Of a stretch of 64,000 bases of DNA, positions 32,045-43,379 are shown piece by piece. The notes beneath the pieces were generated by a model. That model did not search any database and was not told the DNA's origin. It saw only the letters and a program-made list of their open reading frames with translations. The stretch is from Athripsodes cinereus. Its lineage: Eukaryota > Arthropoda > Insecta > Trichoptera > Leptoceridae. Positions within the stretch are counted from its first letter, which is position 1, and the number at the start of each line of letters is the position of its first letter. The position numbers were made by a program, and so were the translations under genes. The stretch is taken from positions 24,069,447 through 24,133,446 of the forward strand of contig OX388319.1 of assembly GCA_947579605.1 (NCBI GenBank), given 5' to 3'.

Positions 32045-32940
32045 CGTTTGCTAAATGGTATTTTGGAGAATGATAGATTTTCGTCAGACCGCATATCAGA
32101 GTCAGAGTCGATGAGACTGGCATCTCAACAGTTCCCAAAAAGATTTCCAAAAAGTCTTAGGGAAAAAAGGGAAAACTCAAATTGGGTCCATGTCATGGGC
32201 AAAACAAGGAAAAACTATAACCATTGAAATTTGTATGAGCACCTCTGGCATTTTTGTACCACCGATGATAGTTTTTCCTCGTGTCAGAGCTCCAACAAAG
32301 TATTGATATTTTAGAAAAGGCCCCACCTGGTACTATTGCCGCTTTTCACCCAAACAATTGGGTGCAAACCAACCTATTTTTAAAATGGTTTGAACATTTT
32401 GTAGCTTTTGTAAAACCATCGAAAGAAATACCAGTGTTATTACTGTTAGATGGTTGGATATAGATATTGGAAGTTCGAAAATTGTTATGTTCAAACTCTC
32501 CAAGAATGGCCACAGAATACCAAATTCCAAAATTATTTGGAAAAGCTTATACATAGAATGCAAGCGTAATAATAGCTGTAAATGGGTTCAAAAAGATGGG
32601 AATATTTCCATTGAACCCAGATGTTTTAGGGGATTGGATGTTTGAGCCAGCAGAAATGACCAATAAGCCACTTGATGCAAATATTGACATCATCACAAAT
32701 ATTGAACCTGTTTCTCTTCAGCCTTCCACATTTAACAGTACATTTGAATTGACTTCGCGGAGAGATCTTCTCAAGATTCCAGAAAGCAAAATATCTCGGC
32801 CAAGAAAAACATCATGTAAAGGAAAGACTGCTATTTTAACCAGTTCTCCCTATAAAGCTGAGTTGGAGATGTGTTTGTGTCAAAAGGCGCAGAAAACAGT
32901 AGCTAAAACAGATTCCACAAAGATAAATTGCCAAATTTGC
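32045..32940 (+). pseudogene. Pogo/Tigger (jerky-like) transposase relic
   Basis: In successive frames: a first catalytic-aspartate motif F-R-V-D-E-T-G-I-S-T, a second region PGTIAAFHPNNWVQTNLFLK ending VLLLLDG, and a C-terminal part MGIFPLNPDVLGDWMF. These are in the order of pogo-type DDE transposases. Multiple stops and shifts break it. A truncated RTE-like LINE follows at 32,943. The short frame VCLYVDIPSDAESDSLSVGT at 33,450-33,535 may be a leftover of the C terminus. Confidence 0.7.
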
Positions 32941-32942
32941 TA

Positions 32943-33300
32943 CTATACTATACTATACCCTCACGCCGTGTCCCAAGTGGGGTAGGCAGAGAGAACGGAA
33001 CGCCGAACAGATCTATCTTTACACACTTCCTTCGCTTCCTCCACATTCATACAGTTTCTCATACACGCCCGTCGGTTCCTCTTACTCAACACGCGGCCGT
33101 CCTTGAGAATTTGATCCACGTGATCAAGCCACGTGGTTCTCGGACGTCCGCGTTTCCTCACACCCTTTCTTTCAGATAAGTATATCCTCTTTGTCATTCT
33201 TACCTCGTTCATTCGTTCAACATGCCCAAACCACCGTAGTTTATTCACGCGCATTCTGTCCACAACACTCTTCTTGCATCCGCTCATTCTTTGCAAACGA
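32943..33300 (-). mobile_element. RTE-like LINE, 5'-truncated copy
   Basis: The minus strand encodes MRVNKLRWFGHVERMNEVRM, then RKRGRPRTTWLDHVDQILKD, nearly the same as the last 110 residues of the LINE at 6,746-9,772. It ends in taccccacttgggacacggc and a (tatac) tail. 5' truncation is the usual result of incomplete target-primed reverse transcription. Confidence 0.88.
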
Positions 33301-33544
33301 GCAATAAAATTAGAAACAACTTCAAAAGGACTGCATTCCACAAAAACATCTGCAACATATTTACTTATTATCGGTATGTCGCCTGGCAAGGTTATTTATT
33401 AAACAAGTGCTCACAGAAAATTCTTTCTAAATTCAGTTGGTCAAGCAAAGTTATGGTTTGCTTATATGTCGATATACCATCCGACGCGGAATCAGATTCT
33501 CTATCCGTTGGTACAAACGTGTTACCGCTCAATTGAAAAATATA

Positions 33545-34500
33545 AAAGTTATAGATCAAAAAGTGATAAAGATATTTTACCCTATATGTACGTAAAAAAA
33601 TAGACTGTCTTATTGAAAATTTATAAAAATATGTCTCTAATCGACAAAATAACTAAAATAAGGATTTTGCAGTATTTGGTTGTGTTAAAAATAGATTTAT
33701 TGGCTAGACCATTGAGAGTATGTCAGTTGTGTATAAAAAATCTCAAAACATTTTTCTGCATTACAAACATACCTTAAAAATAATCAAATAGGCACCTAAT
33801 ATTATAATTACAAGAGTTTTTGTTTGTATTATTTTTGGTAATAGCAACACTATTAAAATATGTGCTTTTAAATTTAGTATTTTAGTGGCCATTTTGTTTT
33901 TGTAACAAAGGATAGTGAGAGAATTTTTTTAAATTAACAATTATTTATCATAGACAAAGTTGTTCCGAAAATACAAAGACAAAAGAATGTGATTGCTACA
34001 CATTCGTGCAGAACACTGTTTTCATTCACTAAACAATTATAGTACAACAAAGTTATTATGATAAAAAAATCAAGGCACTTATTTGTAATATCATGCATTC
34101 TCTCCATATGTCAAAAACATTTATATTATTTATTCAGCAACAATACATAGCACGAAAATGGCTGAATTATGATTTTACAAAATGGTTGTTGAACAGTAAT
34201 GCCAAATTCTGTGTGCAAAAGGAATGAGGGGATGAATGGACTCATCGCCAAATCGAATTTAATACATTAATCATTAAATATTGGTCACGTACATTGTGGA
34301 AAAACCATATTTCAATGTAAGACAAAAAAGGATGATTCGGTTTTTATAAAAATTACAAATAGAAAAAGAAGTTTTGCATACTTCTCCAGTTATGGACTCA
34401 TAAAAAAAGCCTGCACTGAGAAATAAGAGTGGAAGCTCTCAAAAGCTAGCTTGCAAGTTGTTAAGTTGACAGTGGAATATTTATCTTGTTTAATTAATAA
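33545..34500. other. No gene recognised
   Basis: This AT-rich stretch of about 950 bases has no long frame, clear repeat boundary or splice-site pair that I could support. Confidence 0.4.
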
Positions 34501-34504
34501 CTTA

Positions 34505-34995
34505 TGAATAAATTGAAATTGGCATCTAAATCTGTTTTCACGGCGGAATGTGCTGCAATGATTGAAATTTTGTGTTTATTAAATGTCCATAATATCATCA
34601 AATGCATAATTTTTACTGACTCTCTCTCCCTTGTCTGAACTCCTAAGTCCTCTTCTTGACTCTAAGTGACAATCTGAATACTATGCGAATTAGAAATCTT
34701 ATGTACTGTCGATCTCTATCTAATCAAGACAACATTATCGTAAGGATCCAGGCACAATGCGGTAGGTATCCGCCACAACGAATCTGTGGATGAACTGGTT
34801 AAAACTTCTGGCACCTTCGGAACAGCTTTGGAAGACTTTATCCTTCTGGATGATGAGATAAAACGAACCATAGAAGGTGTTGCTCGTAAGGAGTGGAGTG
34901 ACTTGTGGATGGACATCTCACTCATAAAAGGAAAGAGGTTGATTCAGCAGGCCGATCATGTAACTCCGTTACTATACGAACATTATCAGCTATGA
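34505..34995 (+). pseudogene. LINE RNase H-like fragment
   Basis: The pieces KLASKSVFTAECAAMIEILC and IIFTDSLSL resemble the E-x-x-A ... D-S RNase H core of Jockey/I-type LINEs. Later GIRHNESVDELVKTSG matches the G-N-E-x-V-D-x-L-A-K end motif. Frames are broken between them. A similar but separate fragment lies at 49,315-49,860. Confidence 0.6.
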
Positions 34996-35034
34996 GCTGT
35001 CAAAGTGTTATTTGCCATCAGGTACCTAAGATCA

Positions 35035-35215
35035 ATTGTTTATATTTTAAATTTAGTAAGGAGGTACCTCTGTAGATAGGTACCTACCTAAAATTTCATC
35101 ATTTTAATAGTTTGTATAGTAGTTGTTTGAATTTCCTTGTTGTTTTGAATAAGTTTAAATTGTGTTTTTGTTTTGTTTTCTCACTGCCGCATTGTATGTA
35201 GTGGTGTATACGTAA
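35035..35215 (+). repeat. Left arm of a long inverted repeat
   Basis: The sequence from about tatattttaaatttagtaag through ggtacctacctaaaatttca to gccgcattgtatgtagtgg is found in reverse complement at 40,353-40,515, directly next to the right end of the Tigger element. Confidence 0.75.
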
Positions 35216-35394
35216 TTCATTGATTCTTTGAAAATAATTATAATTCTATTCAAGAAAAAGAATATATTTTTAATTTAAATACCCACAAATCTATGCAATC
35301 ATTTACATATGGTCCTTCGAGCCGGTGATTTGATGATTCAATACAAATTTATTTATTTATAATAATACATACGGCTTACGCCTTTAATACATAG

Positions 35395-35765
35395 TTATAA
35401 ACAACAATTGTACAACACCACCATCGTATCAAATTAAAATCAAAACAAAAACAAAATATACTGCATCACTTCAAATTATAAAAATAAAAATTAAACACAT
35501 TGTGTCACATAAACCACATAATAAAATTACAACATATCAACAGCATCATGTCAAATCATAAAAAAAAACTGTATCATATCTAACCATAAAATAAAGTTAC
35601 AATACACTGCATCACATCGAATTTCAAAATAAAAATAAAACACACTGTCATGTCAAATTATAGAATAAAATTACAGCACATTCATCATGTCAAATCATAA
35701 AATAAAAATAAAACATATTGAATCATATCAAACCATAATAAATATCAAACCATAATAATACCAAG
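35395..35765. repeat. Degenerate tandem repeat, AT-rich
   Basis: Variants of aaataaaattacaacacat and catcatgtcaaatcat recur about eight times with a period of roughly 40-45 bases. No coding capacity. Confidence 0.65.
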
Positions 35766-36535
35766 TTAAATGATGTAGAAAAATTGTACTATTTGAAATC
35801 TTGTTTGACTAGAGAAGGCGCTGCCACCATTTCATCCTTGGAGATTGCTGATATGAACTATGAAGCAGCATGGAATGCATTACTCAAGCGTTACGTCAAC
35901 AAAACTTTAATTGTACAATTTTATTTACAAAAAATAATGATTTTTGGAATGTTTCGTGATTGACACTGCGGATTTTTTTTAAATTGATAATAAAAATAAT
36001 GAGTTTGGAAAAGCTAAACAAAAATTATTCATTAAGAAATTTGTTATGTGGTTTTCAACAGAACTATAGTGCATTATTGCCATTGAATGTTGGCAACATG
36101 GCTAATTTGTTACTTATACACACACTGTCGGCAAGACTTGATTTTCTTTTTTTGAGGGGTTTTGAATTTCAGAGAACACGTACAACGTTTCCTTCTTTAG
36201 GCAAGTTTATTGATTTTGTGACTCAGAGATGTCAAGCACTGGAAGTAACATCAAGTGATGAATCAAGGTCAAAGGTCACAAATAAAACAATATCAAGTGT
36301 TGCAACGAGCGCTAGTAAGTCCGAAAGGGATAATCTAAATGATAAGAAATGTTTATTTTGTTATAAGAACAATCATTACATATTGAATTGTTTCAAATTT
36401 AAAATATGTCAATCTGATGAAAGGCGTAATGTCGGTGGAAAAGTTAAAATTGTGTTTCTTGTGTTTATCTTTAAATCATAAGGTGTCCGATTGTAAACGG
36501 ACAGATATATTGTGTAATAATTTTCAACAGAGACA
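35765..36535 (+). pseudogene. BEL/Pao-type gag relic
   Basis: Across frame changes the translation gives LKSCLTREGAATISSLEIAD, YEAAWNALLKRYVNKTLIV, then LLCGFQQNYSALLPLNVG and FEFQRTRTTFPSLGKFIDFV, and a zinc knuckle CLFCYKNNHYILNCFKF. This series is typical of the gag-like N-terminal region of insect BEL/Pao retrotransposons, including the L-x-L-N-H-K-V-S-D-C second knuckle remnant in a shifted frame. No protease or pol follows. A Tigger element lies immediately to the right, and a gag phrase recurs at 40,518-40,548. Confidence 0.75.
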
Positions 36536-37357
36536 ATTCTGTTACATTTAAATATTTTAAAAGAATCAATAAATTATGTATAGGGTGGTCTGTTGAACAG
36601 TGAACCAGTCAGATACAGTGAACCAGGTCGTTATTTTGAAAAAATACGACATTGCTTCTCTGGATGATCATGTTAGATCATGTTGCGTACAGTTCTCTTT
36701 CGTTTAACCTAGTTTGCCAGAGGTCGGCACGTGTGGTGGTCGTGTGAAGAGTGTTTATCTGTTTTACGATACTTAAATTTTTATTTTTTCAAGTGAGTAT
36801 TTGATTTTTATATTTCTTAATATGGTAGGTATATAACATTTTACTACTTTAATGTTTACTTGCACATCTAAGCTTTAAAACTAACAAAGTATAATGAGCT
36901 ATAACTAGTTGCTCAAAATAATTTTCGTTTATCAAAATTTCGAGTGTATGTTGTTTAACAGTGAACCATTAGCACCAGGTACACAGTGAACCATGGCTCA
37001 CTGTGTACCTGATGCATGTCATGTGTATTATCTTCATCTTTATGTACTCTGCCAGGTCCCTCCGACATTGGCGATCACTAGGGAGAAATTTATTCTGTCC
37101 TGCCCCGGTATTATGTATCTTTCAATGTATTATTACCAACATAATAAACACGGCTCTTATGAAAAAAGTAATTTCTATTATGATTGTATTATGCAAAAAT
37201 CGGTAAGATATCTTTGTACCTTTTAACATTTTTTTTCGTTTATTACATTGGTAATATAACATTGAAAGATACATCATACCGGGGGTGGGTGGCACGAAAC
37301 AGCTCCTCCACATCCCATGTGTATTAAAGTATTTTCAATTAATATTGTTTTTTTTAG

Positions 37358-39351
37358 AATGCCACGAAGAAATACGCAAGAGCGAAAGATTGGCAATCAC
37401 ACTAAAGAAAATATGAAACTAGCATTGCAAGCTGTGGAAGAGGGTTCATCAATCAGAAATGCAGCAAAAAAATTCAAAATAGCGTACCCTACATTTAGAC
37501 GTTATGTTAAAAAATGGAAAGAGGAAGGTGAAAGTATGTCCCTCATTCCCAGATACGACATTAACAGGGTATTTTCTGAAGAACAAGAAATATCATTGAA
37601 AAATTATTATATAGAATGTGCGCTAATGTTTTACGGTTTATCTATAAAAGATTGCAGGAAAGTGGCCTTTGAAATGGCAAAAAAAAAATAATATAAAAAT
37701 GCCACCTACGTGGGAAAGGGATGGTCTTGCAGGAGTAGAATGGTTTAGGTTCTTTAAGCAAAGGCATCCAGATATAACAGTGAGAAAACCTGAGCCTACC
37801 AGCCTTGCAAGAGCAACGGCGTTCAATAAAGAAAGTGTCAAAAGTTTTTTTGATAACCTACAGATTGTTATTGAGCGACAATCACAATTTGCTGATGGAA
37901 CCCGCATATTTAATTTGGATGAGACTAATACTACGACCGTGCAAAAACCACAAAAAGTTGTAGCTCCAAGAGTTATCAGTGTGGGTAAAGTAACTAGTAG
38001 TGAGAAGGGAACACTAGTTACCACATGCTGCATGGTAAGCGCAACGGGACATGCTATACCTCCTGCTATAATTTTTCCACGTAAGAATTTCAAAAGCATA
38101 ATGATGAACGGAGCTCCTCCCGGTAGCTTGGGTTTAGCTAACCCCAGTGGTTGGATGACAAGCAAACTTTTCTTAGAAGTCATTAAACATTTTGTAAAGC
38201 ATACTCGATCATCCCCTGAAGATCCATCTCTACTGCTTATGGATAATCACGAGTCCCATTTGAGTGTGGAAGCCCTGGACTATGCCAAAAAATCAGGTGT
38301 AACTGTGTTGACGTTTCATCCCCATACAACGAATAAACTACAACCCTTAGATGTAGGTCTTATGAGTCCTTTTAAAACCTATTATTACTCAGCGATGGAG
38401 TCATGGATGCTTCGTAACCCGGGAAAGCCTGTCACTATATACGAGATTGCCGGGTTTGTTGGACAAGCATATCCTCGAGCCATGACTCCTTCAAATATAT
38501 CTTCTGCTTTTTCCAAATGTGGAATATTTCCATTTGATAGACATGTCTTTACAGATATCGACTATCTGCCAAGCACAGTAACTGATCGCCCAGTACCTAC
38601 AAATAATATTCCAGATAAAGAAAATATGGCTCAACCTGAATATATTGCTGCCGTTTCAAATCCAACATCACCAGGTAATTGTTTTTCCATTGATGGCAAC
38701 ATAGGAGAAAGGACCAAGTCTCCAATTAATTTTGTATCGCCGAAAGAGTTTCGCTCAACAATTAAGGCAGGACCTAGATCTGATAAAAAAAGAAGAAAAT
38801 CAGGAAGAAGTATAATTGCAACTGACACTCCAGAAAAGGATTTAATCGCAGCGATAAGAGCTGCTACTTAAGAAAAGAAAGAAGCTGGTGCAAAATCCGG
38901 TATTTTAAAAAGAAAAATTTTAAATGACTTAAATACTCAAAGTGATCTTCCATCCACAAGTGGTGTGAAGAGAGCTGAACTACTGAAGAAAAAAGATGCA
39001 AACGTGGAAGAAGATAATGACGAAGACCTGGTGATAGATGAAAATTTCTCTCCATTAAAATACAAGCCAAAACGTGATGACTTTGTACTAGTATTGCTCG
39101 AATCAAAAAAAAAAGCCATTTATTATGTTGCCAAAATATTGGACGATGAGCAAGAACATGAATATGAAGTGTCTTTCTTAAAACTAAATAATGAAGAAAA
39201 TTCGTCTTTCATGTTTCCTCTGGAACCAGATTTAGCAGTTGTGAGCTTGTCTGACGTTAAATTCATTCTTCCTCCACCAAAAATCACCGGCACCAAACTA
39301 CTAACCAAGTATTTTTTTAAAGTAAAATTTTCACTGATAAATTTGAAATGA
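37358..39351 (+). pseudogene. Pogo/Tigger transposase with one frameshift and one stop
   Basis: From ATG 37,358 (MPRRNTQERKIGNHTKENMK) the protein has a psq helix-turn-helix, then after a break a CENP-B-type DNA-binding region (WERDGLAGVEWFRFFKQRHP) and a DDE domain: first Asp in FNLDETNTT, second in LLLMDNHESH, third in KLQPLDVGL. The break is a run of ten A at 37,679-37,688 that shifts frame by one base. An in-frame TAA at 38,869-38,871 separates the C-terminal module DDFVLVLLESKKKAIYYVAK, common in this family. Two changes only, so a young or recently dead copy. A homopolymer error in the assembly could explain the frameshift. Confidence 0.92.
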
Positions 39352-39985
39352 GAATTTATTTTCTATTTTTGTAATCCTGTTTTGATTAATTTGTTTGGTT
39401 ATTATCTTATTATTTAACTGTCTTAAGTTCCTAATTTGTTCCTAAGAGCGTTAAATTTATTTTCTATTTTTGTAATCCTAGAATCTTTTGATTTATTTGT
39501 TTGGTTATCTTGTTTTTTAACTGTCTTAAGTTCCTAATTTGTTCCTAAGAGCGTTAAATTTATTTTCTATTTTTGTAATCCTAGAATCTTTTGATTTATT
39601 TGTTTGGTTATTATCTTGTTTTAAGTTTCTAATTTGCTCCTTAGAGCGTAAAACTTATTTTCTTTTTTTTGTTTTTCAGAATCTTTTGATTTATTTGTTT
39701 GGTTATTATCTTGTTTTTTAACTGTCTTAAGTTTCTAATTTGCTCCTTAGAGCGTAAAACTTATTTTCTTTTTTTTGTTATCCCAGAATCTTTTGATTTA
39801 TTTGTTTGGTTATTATCTTGTTTTTTAACTGTCTTAAGTTCCTAATTTGTTCCTAAGAGCCTTAAATTTATTTTCTTTTTTTGTAATCCTAGAATCTATT
39901 GATTTATTTGTTTGGTTATTATCTTGTTTTTTAACTGTCTTAAGTTCCTAATTTGTTCCTAAGAGCGTAAAATTTATTTGTTCCA
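39352..39985 (+). repeat. Tandem repeat of about 105 bp within the Tigger element
   Basis: Six or so units share gttcctaatttgttcctaag, agcgttaaatttattttcta and tttgatttatttgtttggtt. It lies between the transposase stop and the right inverted repeat, so it belongs to the element. Unit lengths vary slightly. Confidence 0.88.
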
Positions 39986-40352
39986 CTAACAGTTTGTTTT
40001 TATAAGAAATGAGTTTTTGTTATAATATACACCAATAAAACCAAAACATATTGAATTAATCTCTGTATTTTTTTTTAAATCCTTATTGTTTTCCTTCTAA
40101 GAAATGCCCTGGTTCACTGTATAATAGGTCCTGGTTCACTGTGTAACGTGAGTAGTACACAGTGAACCAAATTTCAGTTTTCAGAATTCAAGATCTGTAG
40201 ACTTTATACTTTAACTTAGGGGGCTGAGATTTGTTTTCGTAAAACTACATTAAATTTGCAATATAGAACAAAAAAAAATGGTATTAGAAACCTTTATTTT
40301 TTCAGATATGAGTCTCTGAAAAAAATGTGGTTCACTGTTCAACAGACCACCC

Positions 40353-40515
40353 TACACTACTACATACAATGCCGGAGTGAGAAAACAAAACAAAAACATA
40401 ATTCAAACTTGTTCCAAATTCAAAACAACTACAATACAAACTATTTAAATGATGAAATTTTAGGTAGGTACCTATCTGCAGAGGTACATCCTTACTAAAT
40501 TTAAAATATAAATTT
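40353..40515 (-). repeat. Right arm of the long inverted repeat
   Basis: This is the reverse complement of 35,035-35,215, with scattered differences. It starts immediately after the Tigger right end. Confidence 0.75.
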
Positions 40516-40895
40516 AAAGGTGATGAATCAGGGTCAAAGGTCACAAATATTTCTATTTGTTGTCACATTACTATTGACAATATTTTATTGTACCTTTAGA
40601 TTTTTTTACATGGATTTGTCAGAAAGTAGCGATCACGTAAGCATGAATTGCAAACGAAGTGCAATAAAATTACTATTTTTAATAGGAGTACCTCACGAGA
40701 TGCATCTATCAGATTTTTTGAGAAATACGACAATGATTTTGTAATTTGGTCAATTATTACATAATTAATATTACCGAATTTCACTGCAGAAGATGTAGAT
40801 TCCTCTGACACCTTTGGTGGTGTCAAAGAGGACACAAACATTTATAAGAAAATTGTGGAAAAAGTGCAAAAATTGTTGTTAGTTGTAGACTAACT
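40516..40895 (+). pseudogene. Retrotransposon relic of uncertain type
   Basis: The phrase gtgatgaatcagggtcaaag, then gtcacaaat, repeats a part of the BEL/Pao gag relic at 36,255-36,290. The rest has only short frames. It may be another piece of that element or of a neighbour. Confidence 0.35.
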
Positions 40896-41090
40896 TTGGA
40901 CCAGAAGGCCGAAGTGAGGGGCCTGGTTGCTGAGATGGGTCACCTCCTTTCGGGGAGCCATCTCCGTGAGGTAGCATCCAAATCGAGGGCCAGCGCAGCG
41001 GAGACTAGTGGCTGCCCTCAGTGGGGCCCTAAGGGTCCTCGAGGGGGATATTGTGTCGTATCCACCACTGTGTTGAAGGTGTTGTTAGCT
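40896..41090. other. GC-rich island of unknown origin
   Basis: About 170 bases (gaccagaaggccgaagtgag to ggccctaagggtcctcgag) are clearly richer in G and C than the surroundings. The plus frame beginning near 40,896 is open for 101 codons with no recognised domain. Its composition resembles R1-clade LINE DNA, but no motif confirms that. Confidence 0.35.
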
Positions 41091-41119
41091 CATGTGTTGC
41101 ATTTGTGTGTCAACACGCA

Positions 41120-41560
41120 CAAAGAGACATATACAGAGCGAGCTACTCATTTTACTCGACAAACCAAGCCTTGCAGAATCTCTCTGATGAAGATCTCCTG
41201 AAGGAGATCTATAGGGCAAATTTAGAGGGAAAAAGTAACATTACAAAGGAAACCTTCTTGTCCACGACAAGAAGACTGGCCAAGTTTGGTCCCAAAACAA
41301 CCCAACAAATTGAGAAGTTTCATGCTCTACTTGATGTGATTGTCAAATGGATTACTATAACTGAATCAGACAAACCACGCATTAGAACAGTGGCAACTGC
41401 ATTAAAAAAATATAAGAAAAGCTTTGAATCTTTGCGAGGAGTTCCTGTGACAATGCAAGAGGAAAACCTAATTGAGGCTGCTGTTGAAAAGAAAAATATT
41501 GTGGCCCTTCCCTCAATACACTTCGCAGGCAACCTGATTGATAAAAAAAAATCATAGGGT
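41120..41560 (+). CDS. Unidentified open frame, probably transposon-derived
   Basis: The frame ending at 41,557 reads SDEDLLKEIYRANLEGKSNI, then LIEAAVEKKNIVALPSIHFA. It is lysine-rich, with no signal peptide, membrane segment or zinc motif. It is followed at once by hAT and piggyBac pieces, so it is most likely part of a mobile element. I do not recognise the family. Confidence 0.35.
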
Positions 41561-41689
41561 TGATTTGAACCCAAATCAGAACATTGAAGCTGACAAATAT
41601 ATAGATTCTCTGGCGACCCGTAGAGACTCAGGTGACCAAGTGACTGAAATTCTCGCTGACTTGGCTTGTTTTTTTATCCAAGACCGGTA

Positions 41690-41868
41690 TTTGGGGCAAG
41701 TCTTATGTTTGGAAAACCGCTAAGAAATTAGATTCAATTGTGTGGTGGAAAGGTGTGAGCTGCCCATCAAAGCTCACAATTCTTACAACCGACATCCTCA
41801 GCATCCTAGCTACAAGTGCAGCAACAGAGCTAAGTTTTAGCACATATTCCTTTATACTTAGTGCTAAA
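41690..41868 (+). pseudogene. hAT transposase C-terminal (dimerisation) fragment
   Basis: The translation WWKGVSCPSKLTILTTDILS followed by SAATELSFSTYSFI matches the hAT dimerisation region (W-W-K-G ... S-A-A-T-E-R-S-F-S-T-Y-S-x-I), with Arg replaced by Leu. It joins piggyBac sequence directly at about 41,868. Confidence 0.7.
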
Positions 41869-42245
41869 GAAATCGACTTACATATATGATCAACAATCTT
41901 TGGGGATTTTTGGAGCTGTAGTCACCACACTTTTAAATTACTATTTTGGGAATGGTCATAATTTGTGGTGCGATAATTGGTATACCAGTCCAGGTTTTTT
42001 CAAGTTTCTGCATGATAAAAATCGCATGAATGCGTTTAGAACTGTGGGAAACACTAGAAAAGGTTTTCCAGTACTTAAAAAAACAAAAAAGAAGACCTTT
42101 TTTCATAGTAAAGGACCTCTTCTAGCAATCAAGTGGTGTGATAAGAGAGAAATCCACATGCTAACGACTCAAGACGATAAGATGACAGAAACAAGAAAAA
42201 TAAGCCGTACCACAAAAGAACCTTTAAAAAAACAATGTATCATTG
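41869..42245 (+). pseudogene. piggyBac transposase fragment 1
   Basis: In frame: IFGAVVTTLLNYYFGNGHNL, then WCDNWYTSPGFFKFL, KGPLLAIKWCDKREIHMLTT. The D-N-W-Y-T-S motif holds one catalytic aspartate of the piggyBac DDD domain. The fragment ends at TG-rich simple repeats at 42,246. N- and C-terminal parts are missing. Confidence 0.82.
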
Positions 42246-42299
42246 ATTATGTATGTGTATGTGTGTGTGTGATAAGTAAATGTGACTGCGTTTGAAATA

Positions 42300-43080
42300 A
42301 TTGTTGTACCTATTGCATCAAACTATTTATGATTTTTTTTGTATATGTTTAATGGCCTTGTGCCGTATATGTTATTATAAATAAATAAACAATTATATGC
42401 TAGATGCTCAACAATATGTCTTGTCTGCGCAAATCCATGAAGTGGTATTAGAAATTAACATTCTACAATATTATTGACATGCGTTTAGTTAATTCGTATT
42501 TTTATTCAAACGCATAACATCTCAAAAAGTTAGCCTAGCCTAACAGATTTTCAACTAAAAATTTTCAACAAAGATGTCAAAAATGTTCCACATCCACGTC
42601 AATAAATCAGAGTTCTGTGACAATTCACAGAGAGAAGTAATAGGCAACAAAGACTAAGTGACCAAAGAAACCATTTTTGTCGCTATCTAGGTGCCGATTT
42701 GAAACGGCAATAACATTTGTTTCAACAACAAGCAATATTTTAAGTTCCCGTTACAAAACAGTTATGTAACGTCGACTAAAAATGGGGAATAAATGTCGAA
42801 ACGACTTTTCAAATCAAAATCGAAACTTTACTAGACGTGTCTACTTTCAAATGTCAAAATTTAAGAGAGTTTTACGATATTTAAATAAACAGATAATGAT
42901 GTATTGTCATACAATCTATTTTCATCAATATATATGATTATCCAACATGGAGTTGTAACGACGTTTCGAATCCGCGTCTAAATGGTTCAAAAAGTTTCTT
43001 TACTGTTTCGGCGTTAATATATTTGTCAAATAGGAGTTCGCGATTCTCAAAGTATTTTTTCTCGAACCATAAAGTAAACG
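42300..43080. other. No gene recognised
   Basis: AT-rich DNA with an unremarkable base pattern. It could be the 5' flank of the exon candidate at 43,093. Confidence 0.3.
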
Positions 43081-43092
43081 GTAGTGCGGAAA

Positions 43093-43364
43093 ATGCCTTA
43101 CAGTATCGTAATAACCAAAGAAGGTTTTTTGGACGCAGTATCTGCTGTCCCCAGTACTTGGGTGAAGGAGAACCTCTTGTATTGGCCAAGGAATCCGAAA
43201 AAGTCAGAAATAGAGTCTTTGAGAAGAAATGAGTACAGTATTCCTGAGGCGAATTGGAGGGCCCAAAATTGTAGGGTCAAGTTAAAAGAAATCGCTTCTT
43301 TTACAGAGGCCCTTAAATTGGAGGAGCTGTACTCCAATTTCGATGACACGGAAGACGAAGAAAG
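43093..43364 (+). CDS. Candidate first exon, DUF4806-type N-terminal domain
   Basis: From ATG 43,093 the frame gives MPYSIVITKEGFLDAVSAVP, STWVKENLLYWPRNPKKSEI and later WRAQNCRVKLKEIASFTEAL, then an acidic stretch DDTEDEER and a good donor GAAAG|GTAAGT at 43,365. The pattern W-V ... Y-W-P ... W-x-x-x-x-V-R/K-L ... F-T-E-A ... L-E-x-L resembles the N-terminal domain of insect DUF4806 proteins, which are often encoded by or near transposable elements. No following exon was found. It is either a host exon or the accessory gene of an element. Confidence 0.45.
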
Positions 43365-43379
43365 GTAAGTGTTTCATTT

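Larger units (their letters stand above)
36583..40352 (+). mobile_element. Pogo/Tigger-type DNA transposon, near complete
   Basis: Terminal inverted repeats gggtggtctgttgaacagtg and cactgttcaacagaccaccc are flanked by TA duplications (36,581-36,582 and 40,353-40,354). The motif cagtgaacca is repeated inside both ends: about 36,597, 36,616, 36,957 and 36,985 at the left, and 40,110-40,165 and 40,330 at the right. These are likely transposase-binding sites. The transposase gene has one frameshift and one stop. Confidence 0.93.
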
